A stretch of DNA of 64,000 nucleotides from an uncultured Lachnospiraceae bacterium (GTDB lineage Bacteria > Bacillota > Clostridia > Lachnospirales > Lachnospiraceae). The stretch spans positions 62,001 to 126,000 of the forward strand of contig CANREB010000003.1 of assembly GCA_947629525.1 (NCBI GenBank), in the 5' to 3' direction. A program made the translations under genes and the position numbers. Shown here piece by piece: positions 52,558 to 62,417 of this stretch (positions within the stretch are counted from its first letter, which is position 1; every line of letters starts with the position of its first letter). The notes beneath the pieces are model-generated. The model was not told the origin of the DNA and searched no databases. It saw only the letters and a program-made list of their open reading frames with translations.

Positions 52558-55500
52558 TCAGCTTTCCGCATCTATCCAAAAACGCACATAAGTATGTGCC
52601 AGCATCCGATTCGAGTCCTTTTGGTATAACACAATATCCATGCTCAGACATCCAATATCAATATTTTTCTTCCAACTCTCAATATTTCGTATAAGCTCAT
52701 CCTTTGCCCCGACATCTGCCATAAATGTAACAGGCGTATTTGCAAGTATATGACCATATGTTTCATTAACCGAATAAGAATAAAATACGGTCACACACAT
52801 ACGCAGATTGACAGAATATCTGTCCATCTGCAGATAATCCCATACACCTGTAACACCATCCGATACATTCTTCACCTTCCGTTCAACCGGCGTCTCATAG
52901 ATAACCGTTATCGGAAGCGGCGGCAATTCTACGGTCTGCGTCCTGAAGATAAAACAATCTCTGACCTCCACATATGAATTTGGGAAAAGATTAGAATTTC
53001 TTACGATCTGTGCCTTTGGCGTTATTCGATTCCACTCCAGGACAGACAATCCCTCTATCCGGACTTCAAACAAAACAGGAGCATCTGCTTTTTCAACATC
53101 AACGGTTTCAGGAACTGACAGCCTTGCACCGATACTGCCAAGTTCTTTACTGACGTATTCTTCATTCAAGACGCTGATCTCCACCCTGTTTTCCCTGAAA
53201 GCAAATCCCAGTTCAATGTATACGACGTTCTCCCCTGCCGTATCCATATTCGCATCCATATTTTTACCTTGGGTGCTTTGCGCATACCGCTCCACATAGG
53301 AAACAAACTTTGAATAAGCTGTTCCAAACTTCTCTACATTCCCCAGCATTTCCATAATACCGTTCCGCTCCAATTGGTAGCGCCCCAGTATTTCTGTCTG
53401 AACATCAATATTGTTATCCCCTGCCGATACCTGACTATTGTATTCTACCATAAGGCGCATAATATCCTGACTGCACAAATCTGCCTCTATTTGGCAAGAC
53501 CAGTCATAGTTTGGATAATCAAGCCCTTTTGTAGAATACTGCTGCACAAGAAGCTGCGGCGGCAATGGGCATGTTTTTTTCGGATATGGCGTCAAAAGGT
53601 CGGAAAACAGGTTTGTCCGCCCTGTGACAGGTTCCTCGAAACGCAGCCACTTCGACTTCTCATAACCTTCTATTCCCGGCTCTATATCGTATTCCAAATA
53701 TGGGAAAGACAACTTTGCCTCCGAAAATCTGCCATCAGTTTCGGAAAGGAATAAAGTAAATAATCTTTTGTCACCCACAGGCGCCGCCTCAAGTTTCGAT
53801 GCCGCAATACATCCATCCAATTCCACTTTAGGATCCAAGCGATAAATACTGTCAGAGTTCCTGCTTGTCCAAAATGCCTCAAAGACAGCGATCACATCTG
53901 TGCCATATGCCATTCTTAAATCCTTTCGGAACCACTCCAAAGCCATATCGTGAACATCATATGGAATCTGTCGTTCTGCTCCTTTGCGAACCGGCATAAT
54001 TCTACATGCCAGTATTTCAGCAAGTTTATCTTTTGCGGAAACAAGCCTTTCTACCTTATCCGGACATGTCACTGCCGCCATACATACCATCTTTCCACTA
54101 AGCAGCCCCTCTATGTCTTCCAACAGTTGACCTTCCCATTTATTGACATCCGCATCGGCAAACGTATATGTCTGCACATCCCCTTCACACGATATTTCCA
54201 TTGTCCGCAGTGAAACTGCAAGCGGGGCAAGTGCATAAAACTCCGGACTATGTATGCTTCCTTTGCCTGTTTTTATCTCAAACGGTGCCACTGCATACGG
54301 ATTTCCATCATAATCTGCCAACATTCTGTTCAGAACGCCAACCGGTCTGCCCTCCCCGTCATATGCCGGCTTATACTGTGGAAATGCCTGTGCAAAATTT
54401 TCCGCAAACCTTTTTCCATTATACTCCTGCAGCGGCATCAAAAGTGTCTGCGCCATGCCTGCGGCTTCATCCGCACACAGATCCGCTGAGCGTTCCACCA
54501 TTATCCATACGCTGACAAGACAGATATTTTTATCCGGTTCTGCCATACTAATAGGACACCTTATCTCAAAGTCAGACACATTCTCATCTTTTCCGCTGAT
54601 AAACGCATAAACATTATGAAGATATTCCAGTATCTGCTGAAGCGCTGTGGTCGGAACAGTCACACTGCACAAAGACGCCTGAACAGATAATACAATATCA
54701 CTGCACGATAACTGCTGTATCGCCCAAAAAATCGTTTTTTTTGCTCTATCTTTGTCTGCGTCTGAAAGAACTGCGTTTTCGCCTATTATAGCCAAATATG
54801 CTCCAGTCTGTTTTTCTGTTCCGAATGAATATCCCCATTTCACTGCCAAGAGTTCATGCAGACCAATCAATATATCATTGTATCTTCCCTTTACGGTATG
54901 ACCACCGTCTGCCTGAGTGTCAATATATACCGGGCGGCGGTTCCCCAAAACATCTCTCAGAAACAGTGTCAGGCGGTATTCCCTGCCAATTCCGTCATAT
55001 GGCTGCTCTTCTTGCGCATTGCGAAACATTTTCCACATAGGAAATATGAACTGATACTGAAAATATTCCTCCTTTCTAAGCTGCGGCATAACCGGCGCGG
55101 ACTCATAGACAGATGCCTCATATCCCAACAGTTGAAACAGACTCTGAAACCTGTCTTCATTATCAAATTTCCGTCTTATCGTTATTCCCTCGCATCCCGT
55201 CGGTAAAACAGGACATTTTACTTTTTCCAAGTCACCATATAACACCGCATCCATAGGCGCTACGGGCATATATACAGCATTTACGGCTTCCCATATCGTG
55301 ATTCTATTATTATATGATACTGCAAGTATAAGTTCCGCATATCCATCTTCATCAAACAACGCTTCATCAAGATTATCGTTATTAAGACAAAGCCAATATC
55401 CTCCACCAATCACCGTACATTCCCACAGCAGCTTTAAAAATCCCGCACCATTATTTATATCCGCTGCATATCCGATATCTCCTGCATCCTCTAATGTAGA

Positions 55501-58500
55501 ATAGGACACACGGTGAGTTCCTTTTGAAAGATTGGTCTTGATAAGTATACATTCATCCGCATCAACAGACATCAGCACATTATGTTCGTTCTTCAACCGT
55601 GATATCCGGCTGTACAGCCTGCATTCCGGCATATCAGTGTTTGATCCCGACACAACTGTATACAGCGCTCCCGCTTCTTCTTCTTTTACCCCCAGTACAT
55701 AATAAACTTCTTTTTCTTTCCTGTACAACCGGATATGTGCCAGATACGCCCACTGTATATTTCCGATTACGGCATCTTCCCTTTCCATCCTCGGAAACGC
55801 CTGCCATGCTGCAATATATGCCGATGCTGCCTGCGGCAGAACTCCGATATAAAGGCTGTCACCGTTATCTGCCAACTGCCAGCCATCCGCCATTGTAAAA
55901 CACTGTATCTGTTCTGAAAAAGCCGGAATATCATCCACCGCCGCTAATACCTCCCGTCTATTTTCAGGAAGCAGATTCTGAATGCTTTCCCATGTAAGCA
56001 GCATTTCCTCAGTCGTAACATTTACCCATAAATCACCAGTGTCACATAACAGCCTGAGTATATAGTCATTTGGCTCTGCAGGCAGTATTATCTGCTGCTG
56101 CGCTACTTCATACATCGGCTTTTGTTCCTTTGTATCCGGATCCGGAATACGTGTTCCCTGAAGAAACACTCTGGATATCAAAGCTCCGATATCAGCAGCA
56201 TTATCGTCAGATAAAATATGCTCCTTTACGGACACTTCAATCTTTGAAACCTTTCCAAAATTACCAGGCAGGCGGAATGTCGTTCCCGGACATAGTATCT
56301 CTGCTTCCCACAAAGGATAGTTTGAAGGATTATTTTGAAAATCAGGATAATACCGGCAAAACAACTCCAACAGAGTAGATATGGGTGCTGTCGGTATATA
56401 TTTCCCAAAAAGCGTATAACTGCGTCCTTTCTCATGGTTAATATTCAGGAAATCACTTTGGAACTGCATCCATTCAGTCTCACCACACAAACCATCCAAA
56501 AGCGCGCATTCTTTTGCAAGCCGTACTACCGAATCCCCTGCAAGCGCTATCCGATGCCTGTTTCCCGGAAGCTGCAGTCTGAATTCTCCCGAATAACTGC
56601 ATCTCCACAACATATCGACCTGCTCATTTTTCTGCAGAATATATTCCGCATAAGGCGTATACAACACATCTGCATCATATATACGGACAAAAAACAGCGC
56701 AGCAGCCTCTTCAGGCGAAAGATCCGCCGCACTGTTATCAAATACATACCGGCTCATATCTATAACAACGTTATCCGATACCATTGCATAAGTTTCCGAT
56801 ATGCTTTCCCATAAGCCTGTATCTGTGCCGTCAAACCGCGTCATAGTCTGTAAAGACAATTTCTGCAGTGACATTCCATTGGTAATCATAATCTCCGGTA
56901 TTTTTTCAGTATTTTCCCTCTCCGCATCTTGCTGCACATTTTGGAATATCCTTACCGCCTGTCCTGCAAGTTCTTTTATGATCATTCTGACCCAGTCCAC
57001 CATCAAAGCACCGCAGAGAGGAATTTCTTCTTCTCCATCCGCCATATCCTTCACTGCATATTCCGGATCCGCGTTTAGCTTTTCAAAGTACTCCGATAGC
57101 GTCTGCATATAGACCGTATCCACAATTCTTTCCCCAAAATGGACTTCCTTAACCTTTTGGTAGGACACAGGATCTTCCATTATTAAACCAAGCTGCGGAA
57201 GCATTGGAAAGATAATTCCGGCACTCTCATCGCTTTTATCACCATCTTCCACGGATAATCCGATATTGACTTTTATATGTTCGGCAAATAATCTGCGTAC
57301 AAAAGAATAGTCGATCTGTTCCATAACACTATCCTGCTGCAAAGACATAGCATATCCGAGTGTCATATGTTCTTCTCCGTCACTGAAGAGCAGACTTAAA
57401 AGCAATTCTAAAACTGCCTGAAAATCATCCGGCATCAAAAATGAAAGAAACGCCATGCAATACTCTCCTGACTCTGTTATAGAACAGAGCGGAACTACTA
57501 TAGGTGAAATTTCAATATGCTCTGCAACGTCGTCCATGCTAAGAACAATATTTTGCAGTAACTGTCCCGACATCTGATTCGGCACATATTCTGCAAGATT
57601 CCATGGCGTTTTCCGGTCTGAACCAAAATAAAATTGTGCTCTATGCTTAAAATGATAAGAAAAAGAAATCTTAAAGAAGAGTATTTTTATATAAGCGCTT
57701 AAAGACAGCTCTAAATCAAGTGCCAACAACGCCCGCCTGCAACTCTCAAGTTCCAATGCACAAAATGCCGATACACAGGCAGAAGCTGAAATTGCAATTA
57801 TCTTGAAATCCACACTTATAAACAAACTCCCCACAACGCCGACAGTTGCAGACACCTTATAATAAAATGCTTTATCCTGCTCATCGGCATTTGGTTGGAA
57901 CACAGCAAATACTCCCTCAAAAGTTCCCAAAGCCACCAAAGATATACCGCCCTTGACTATTCCAAAATCAAATGAACGTTCCAATCCAATGGATAAGCCT
58001 ACACCCATTTTTACCACCGGGGCAAATGTGCCGTTTGTAACAGCCGGAACAGAATTAACTGCGTCCCCATGAAAAATGCCAAAATATACACCGCCTCTTC
58101 CTGAAAATGTTCCCACAGTCACTCCCCATGATCTTGAAAAATCGCGGTCGTGAGGGAACCCCAAATCTATATAAAAGCTCCCATTTGTATATACTTCTAA
58201 AATAATTTCTCCCAAATATAGAATAAATGCCCCTAAATCCAGCCGCGAATACTTTCTGGGCAGAGTCAGCCTGCAATGGAACATTCCCGTTTCATTACTG
58301 ATCTTCTTATAATATAATTCCAGCGAAAGACCGTCCAGAAATTTTATAGGAGAATTTTCCGACTCTTTTGCCAAATCCAGTTTAACGGCTGCCCCATATA
58401 CTTCAGGATCATAAAGCAGTATACCTACCCTGAAAATATTCGACAATTCCAAATCCGCGGCAATCAGCCACCCGGCATTTTCTCTGTAAGAAAAATCTAC

Positions 58501-60900
58501 CACACCGCTTTGCGCACGTATCTTTGACTTAATGTCCTTAATCATATCGCTCAATGTATTCCCGACAATATCCACATTTAAGTGATTGCCTACACACATA
58601 TAGTAAAGTTGAAATTTTTTTTCATTAACTGCCACATTTTCAGGCGGTGCACCGTTTATTGCATCCCAGGATAACGGATCTTCCATCGTATATTCATGTC
58701 CGAGGCATGAACCTGTAAGAATATATTCTATTTTTCTTTTCTCTCCGCTTCCTGCTGCATCATATGTATAGGATAGTCCAATATTCTCAATGCTGAAAAT
58801 ACCTGTCAGATCAAGCCGTAAAGGATAAAGCATTGTTATTCTTTTTTCTGTGATATCCGCAGTCAGAACAAAGTCCAATCTGATGCGGTTTAAGATATCC
58901 CAAGGCGGCGCCAGTGTGTGACTGGCATTCGGATTTATCAACCGAACAAGTGCCAGCACAACATCGCCCAGCATCACATTTCCTAAATCAACCTCAAGTA
59001 TCTCATGACCGCTCTTATTTGTATATACAGCCTGTAAATAGCTTTTTCCCAATTCCACGCGGAAAATATATCTTTTTTCCAATGCATATATATCATCCAC
59101 TTGCGCAAGGATTATAAGCCGCCACTCTTCTATATTTAGATAAGCTGTAAGCTGTGCATTTTTTTCTTCTCCTATCTGCTGAAGGCGTATCCTGCCGCCA
59201 AGTGAAGGTACGATTCCCAATATGGAAAACCACACCTCACAGGAAGCATATATTAAAAGTTCCTTCTTACCGGTATCATATGAAACCAAAAAATCCTGCA
59301 GCTCAACTCCGGCTTTTGTGTCTTCCACATTAATGTTCAAAACGCTTTTTATCAACATCACAAGATCCACTTGTCCTCTTGCAAGCGTTCCACTGAATTT
59401 CCAACTATGCTCCACGTAAAATGCCGACAAAACGAACGCAAAACTGCCAAATGACAGTGCTCCTGCAATGGAAAACATCATATTTTCGGCACTATAATCA
59501 ATTTCCACACTGATATTTTCCAATTCAAAGGCTAACCTGTCATTGATATCCAGTCTGAGGACATTGGTTACGGATGCTGCAACGCGCAGACTTCTATGCA
59601 CCGCATCGGCAATCACATCCATTGATGCTATCACGTTGGCAGACACTTCATTTGAAGAATCATTTTCCCACATATCGGGCAGAGGCATACCACAAGACTT
59701 AGCCAACTCCTGAACACTGATCTGCCGCTCCAGACACAGGCTGCCTGTAAACTCCATGTATGGAAAATACGCTGTAACATCACCTTTTAATCCAAAGTCG
59801 CCAAGATCAAGGGAAGCATTTGCCGCCATAAACAGAGAAACTGCCGGAACATTTCCTGAGCTGATACTGCTCTCCCATGCTGCCTGAAAATCATTTAATT
59901 TAATCTGCGGAATAAAAAGTTCCATAGGTCTGGCTATAGCAAATTCGGCACGTATATACTTCATATCCGGCAGCTTTTTTTGCTGTTCTGTTCCATACAC
60001 AACATCGATCTGCTGCAATCCGAATGATGACAAAAATGCCTCCTGGGGAATCAGCATCATATTTTCAGGCAGCATCATGATATCTTTCAACACCCAAGTT
60101 ACATCCGTGACAGACAAGGGAGGATTTAAAACAGCAGTAAACTTCCTCTCTTCCCTGCCTGAAAACAAAGGCGTCCTGAAAATAATATTCTTATTCAGCT
60201 CATTCACAAAAATGTCCCATAATATATAGGCTTTTGTTGTCTGTTGTGATTCATACAGTGTAAAATCATCTACAGTGCGTATTTCAATCCTTCCGTTCCC
60301 CGAACCGATTGGAAGCGAAACCGGCTGCGATGCAGAAAAGCATATTGTTAACATCGGATAAGGGAACTTTCCCGAAACAAGCTTTCCCTCTATGAACATA
60401 CGTTCCTTTATAAATCCCCGATATGGCATCCACCTTTTTGCATCTGCCAAAAGTGCTGCAACGCTTCTGATATTAATGACAAAATGCGCGTCATCCAATT
60501 CAAATACAGGGTTTATCACAAAAAAATCGGAAAACAGGCTCTCCTCCTGTTTCAGGTCATGTGAAGCAAAAGGCGCCAATTGTCCAAATAAATCCTCAAA
60601 AGAATCTGTCCCACTGACATTGACACATACATCGGAAATAAAATTTCCATCAGGGTCTTTGTGCGTTGTGAGGGTGATACTTCCATTCGGAAATGTAACA
60701 GCGCCGTCCATACTTACAAAGCCCCTGATCTCCAAAGCGTCATTCAGCATTAATAACTCACAGTCGGAAATCTGCAATTTGTCCATACCAATCAAAAATA
60801 ACAGCTTTTTGTAAAGACCGCCTGCAAGCTCTGTATCAATTACAAGCATATGATCGAAGATTTTTATTTTCAGGATTTCAAACAGTTGATCAATAGTCAC
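52558..60900 (-). CDS. Giant 2780-residue beta-rich protein of unknown function (possible DUF6603-type core)
   Basis: One uninterrupted frame of 2780 codons. No N-terminal signal peptide, lipobox, LPXTG anchor or clear membrane helix was seen, so secretion by the general route is unlikely. The first about 1100 residues are runs of alternating strands. A Gly/Phe-rich stretch at about 870-1100 (GVYFGIFHGD, NGTFAPVVKMGVGLSIGLE, GTFEGVFAVF) resembles, from memory, DUF6603-type domains, but this was not searched. Residues about 1100-2780 have mixed strand and helix character with no motif I can name. GTG 60900 overlaps the upstream MBL gene as GTGA, with GAGGAG seven bases before, so the two are translationally coupled. 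No catalytic site can be claimed. Confidence 0.75.
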   Translation of the reverse strand: MTIDQLFEILKIKIFDHMLVIDTELAGGLYKKLLFLIGMDKLQISDCELLMLNDALEIRGFVSMDGAVTFPNGSITLTTHKDPDGNFISDVCVNVSGTDSFEDLFGQLAPFASHDLKQEESLFSDFFVINPVFELDDAHFVINIRSVAALLADAKRWMPYRGFIKERMFIEGKLVSGKFPYPMLTICFSASQPVSLPIGSGNGRIEIRTVDDFTLYESQQTTKAYILWDIFVNELNKNIIFRTPLFSGREERKFTAVLNPPLSVTDVTWVLKDIMMLPENMMLIPQEAFLSSFGLQQIDVVYGTEQQKKLPDMKYIRAEFAIARPMELFIPQIKLNDFQAAWESSISSGNVPAVSLFMAANASLDLGDFGLKGDVTAYFPYMEFTGSLCLERQISVQELAKSCGMPLPDMWENDSSNEVSANVIASMDVIADAVHRSLRVAASVTNVLRLDINDRLAFELENISVEIDYSAENMMFSIAGALSFGSFAFVLSAFYVEHSWKFSGTLARGQVDLVMLIKSVLNINVEDTKAGVELQDFLVSYDTGKKELLIYASCEVWFSILGIVPSLGGRIRLQQIGEEKNAQLTAYLNIEEWRLIILAQVDDIYALEKRYIFRVELGKSYLQAVYTNKSGHEILEVDLGNVMLGDVVLALVRLINPNASHTLAPPWDILNRIRLDFVLTADITEKRITMLYPLRLDLTGIFSIENIGLSYTYDAAGSGEKRKIEYILTGSCLGHEYTMEDPLSWDAINGAPPENVAVNEKKFQLYYMCVGNHLNVDIVGNTLSDMIKDIKSKIRAQSGVVDFSYRENAGWLIAADLELSNIFRVGILLYDPEVYGAAVKLDLAKESENSPIKFLDGLSLELYYKKISNETGMFHCRLTLPRKYSRLDLGAFILYLGEIILEVYTNGSFYIDLGFPHDRDFSRSWGVTVGTFSGRGGVYFGIFHGDAVNSVPAVTNGTFAPVVKMGVGLSIGLERSFDFGIVKGGISLVALGTFEGVFAVFQPNADEQDKAFYYKVSATVGVVGSLFISVDFKIIAISASACVSAFCALELESCRRALLALDLELSLSAYIKILFFKISFSYHFKHRAQFYFGSDRKTPWNLAEYVPNQMSGQLLQNIVLSMDDVAEHIEISPIVVPLCSITESGEYCMAFLSFLMPDDFQAVLELLLSLLFSDGEEHMTLGYAMSLQQDSVMEQIDYSFVRRLFAEHIKVNIGLSVEDGDKSDESAGIIFPMLPQLGLIMEDPVSYQKVKEVHFGERIVDTVYMQTLSEYFEKLNADPEYAVKDMADGEEEIPLCGALMVDWVRMIIKELAGQAVRIFQNVQQDAERENTEKIPEIMITNGMSLQKLSLQTMTRFDGTDTGLWESISETYAMVSDNVVIDMSRYVFDNSAADLSPEEAAALFFVRIYDADVLYTPYAEYILQKNEQVDMLWRCSYSGEFRLQLPGNRHRIALAGDSVVRLAKECALLDGLCGETEWMQFQSDFLNINHEKGRSYTLFGKYIPTAPISTLLELFCRYYPDFQNNPSNYPLWEAEILCPGTTFRLPGNFGKVSKIEVSVKEHILSDDNAADIGALISRVFLQGTRIPDPDTKEQKPMYEVAQQQIILPAEPNDYILRLLCDTGDLWVNVTTEEMLLTWESIQNLLPENRREVLAAVDDIPAFSEQIQCFTMADGWQLADNGDSLYIGVLPQAASAYIAAWQAFPRMEREDAVIGNIQWAYLAHIRLYRKEKEVYYVLGVKEEEAGALYTVVSGSNTDMPECRLYSRISRLKNEHNVLMSVDADECILIKTNLSKGTHRVSYSTLEDAGDIGYAADINNGAGFLKLLWECTVIGGGYWLCLNNDNLDEALFDEDGYAELILAVSYNNRITIWEAVNAVYMPVAPMDAVLYGDLEKVKCPVLPTGCEGITIRRKFDNEDRFQSLFQLLGYEASVYESAPVMPQLRKEEYFQYQFIFPMWKMFRNAQEEQPYDGIGREYRLTLFLRDVLGNRRPVYIDTQADGGHTVKGRYNDILIGLHELLAVKWGYSFGTEKQTGAYLAIIGENAVLSDADKDRAKKTIFWAIQQLSCSDIVLSVQASLCSVTVPTTALQQILEYLHNVYAFISGKDENVSDFEIRCPISMAEPDKNICLVSVWIMVERSADLCADEAAGMAQTLLMPLQEYNGKRFAENFAQAFPQYKPAYDGEGRPVGVLNRMLADYDGNPYAVAPFEIKTGKGSIHSPEFYALAPLAVSLRTMEISCEGDVQTYTFADADVNKWEGQLLEDIEGLLSGKMVCMAAVTCPDKVERLVSAKDKLAEILACRIMPVRKGAERQIPYDVHDMALEWFRKDLRMAYGTDVIAVFEAFWTSRNSDSIYRLDPKVELDGCIAASKLEAAPVGDKRLFTLFLSETDGRFSEAKLSFPYLEYDIEPGIEGYEKSKWLRFEEPVTGRTNLFSDLLTPYPKKTCPLPPQLLVQQYSTKGLDYPNYDWSCQIEADLCSQDIMRLMVEYNSQVSAGDNNIDVQTEILGRYQLERNGIMEMLGNVEKFGTAYSKFVSYVERYAQSTQGKNMDANMDTAGENVVYIELGFAFRENRVEISVLNEEYVSKELGSIGARLSVPETVDVEKADAPVLFEVRIEGLSVLEWNRITPKAQIVRNSNLFPNSYVEVRDCFIFRTQTVELPPLPITVIYETPVERKVKNVSDGVTGVWDYLQMDRYSVNLRMCVTVFYSYSVNETYGHILANTPVTFMADVGAKDELIRNIESWKKNIDIGCLSMDIVLYQKDSNRMLAHTYVRFWIDAES

Positions 60901-62417
60901 AGTTTCACTCCTCTTGTGTTTATAAACATATCATCCGGCGGCAAAATCTTTTTAACAGTCTTCTTTTCAAATGTTGGAAAAACTTGCACTTTTCCGTCTC
61001 TGCAAATGATTTTTTTCGTACACTCTGTGGTATAGATGCATTTTGTGGTCTTTTCTATTTGGACATTTTTTGATAAATCACACACGACAATATTATGAGC
61101 GTCCTGCTGCTCGCCCTCCCTTACCCTATTACTCAGCATCTCCACAACAAATACATTCGGATGGTCAAATTTTTTGTGATGCGCGCTGAACACCATATTC
61201 CCCACCTGGCAAACAGAGTTAAAAAACGCTCCAACCGGCTGACTGTCCATCCCTACATTCTGTATAATATTTGTATCATGAGAGCCATGATGAGGCGCTA
61301 TGGCAACTCCAAAATACCTATAACAATATAGCTCCCGCACATTCAATAAATCGGAAAATGTATGGAATGTAGCGTCTCCGGGGAAAAAAAGCGCATAATT
61401 GTCTCCTAATACATAATATGTCACTAAAGATGTTGCATTACGCTTGATTGCTTCATTACAACATTTCACAATGTCTTCTACATTATTCAAATTTAAAACC
61501 TTTTCATCCCCCGTAAAATTTATTTCCAAAACGCTGCCAGAAAGTTTCTTTACATTACTAAAAGCAGACAAAAATTCATACAGATGCCTGTAACCGTCAT
61601 TTTCATAGGCACCTCCAATATACACATGGGGTATCCATACATCTTTCAAATCATTTTCTTCAGTGTTCTCTATGTTAATATTTAAGACATTATTCCAGAT
61701 AGCCTCCAGCGCTGTATCAAGTCTTAGCGCCATCATACCTGATAAGCACACTTCATACGCCCATTGATTCATATGCTGTTTTAAAATATTAATAACATCA
61801 TCTACGTTTACATATGGATAATATTTTGTATACGAAGCACATTTGACTCCTATGTCCACCTTAGTCGAATATTCTCCATTATCAATCTTCGTATTAACTG
61901 CAATATCAAGCGCTTCATAACCTTCTGTTTCGATTCTGATATTCCATAATGCAATATTATCCGGCTGAAGATAATGGATCATGAGCATATAATCTTTATT
62001 GCCATAAGCGGAAGTATAATTTAATATACTTGTCTCTCCATTCCAATCATACCAATACCTGTCTCTTGTAAAAATATTTATACTCCCCAATTTTCTTTTC
62101 ATGTATGCATACCGTGAATTTTTTGACTTATACCATTTATTATACTCAAACTTAAAAGAATATGCATTTTCCAAAAGATTTATCAGCCAGGACCAGTGAT
62201 CCAAATCCTGATGTGAAATGACAATACAGTTCAGTCCGCCCGCACACCTAATCTTACACGCGGCATCATAAAGAACGGCCTGCTTATCAATCATCGGATA
62301 ATAATATATCGATCCACAGTCAAATATTCCGCAAAACGAAACCCCTTCGTCATTTACCTCAATCACAAGATTAAACAGTCCCTGTCCGACATTATAAGTT
62401 GTGACTTCATAGCTCAT
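60897..62417 (-). CDS. Soluble ComEC-like metallo-beta-lactamase-fold protein
   Basis: Encodes 506 residues without membrane helices. It opens YNVGQGLFNLVI with FDCGS, as in ComEC/Rec2 MBL domains. Metal motifs: SHQDLDHW (His69, Asp71, Asp73, His74), FFPGDAT (Asp348), APHHGSHD (374-381) and SAHHKKFDHP (411-420). All ligand positions of a two-metal hydrolase appear present. Between the first and second motif is about 270 residues, far more than in ComEC, so a large insertion is likely. Free MBL proteins of this type often cut nucleic acid or nucleotides, but the substrate here is unknown. ATG 62417 has GGAGG six bases before it; the gene overlaps its neighbours on both sides. Confidence 0.82.
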   Translation of the reverse strand: MSYEVTTYNVGQGLFNLVIEVNDEGVSFCGIFDCGSIYYYPMIDKQAVLYDAACKIRCAGGLNCIVISHQDLDHWSWLINLLENAYSFKFEYNKWYKSKNSRYAYMKRKLGSINIFTRDRYWYDWNGETSILNYTSAYGNKDYMLMIHYLQPDNIALWNIRIETEGYEALDIAVNTKIDNGEYSTKVDIGVKCASYTKYYPYVNVDDVINILKQHMNQWAYEVCLSGMMALRLDTALEAIWNNVLNINIENTEENDLKDVWIPHVYIGGAYENDGYRHLYEFLSAFSNVKKLSGSVLEINFTGDEKVLNLNNVEDIVKCCNEAIKRNATSLVTYYVLGDNYALFFPGDATFHTFSDLLNVRELYCYRYFGVAIAPHHGSHDTNIIQNVGMDSQPVGAFFNSVCQVGNMVFSAHHKKFDHPNVFVVEMLSNRVREGEQQDAHNIVVCDLSKNVQIEKTTKCIYTTECTKKIICRDGKVQVFPTFEKKTVKKILPPDDMFINTRGVKL

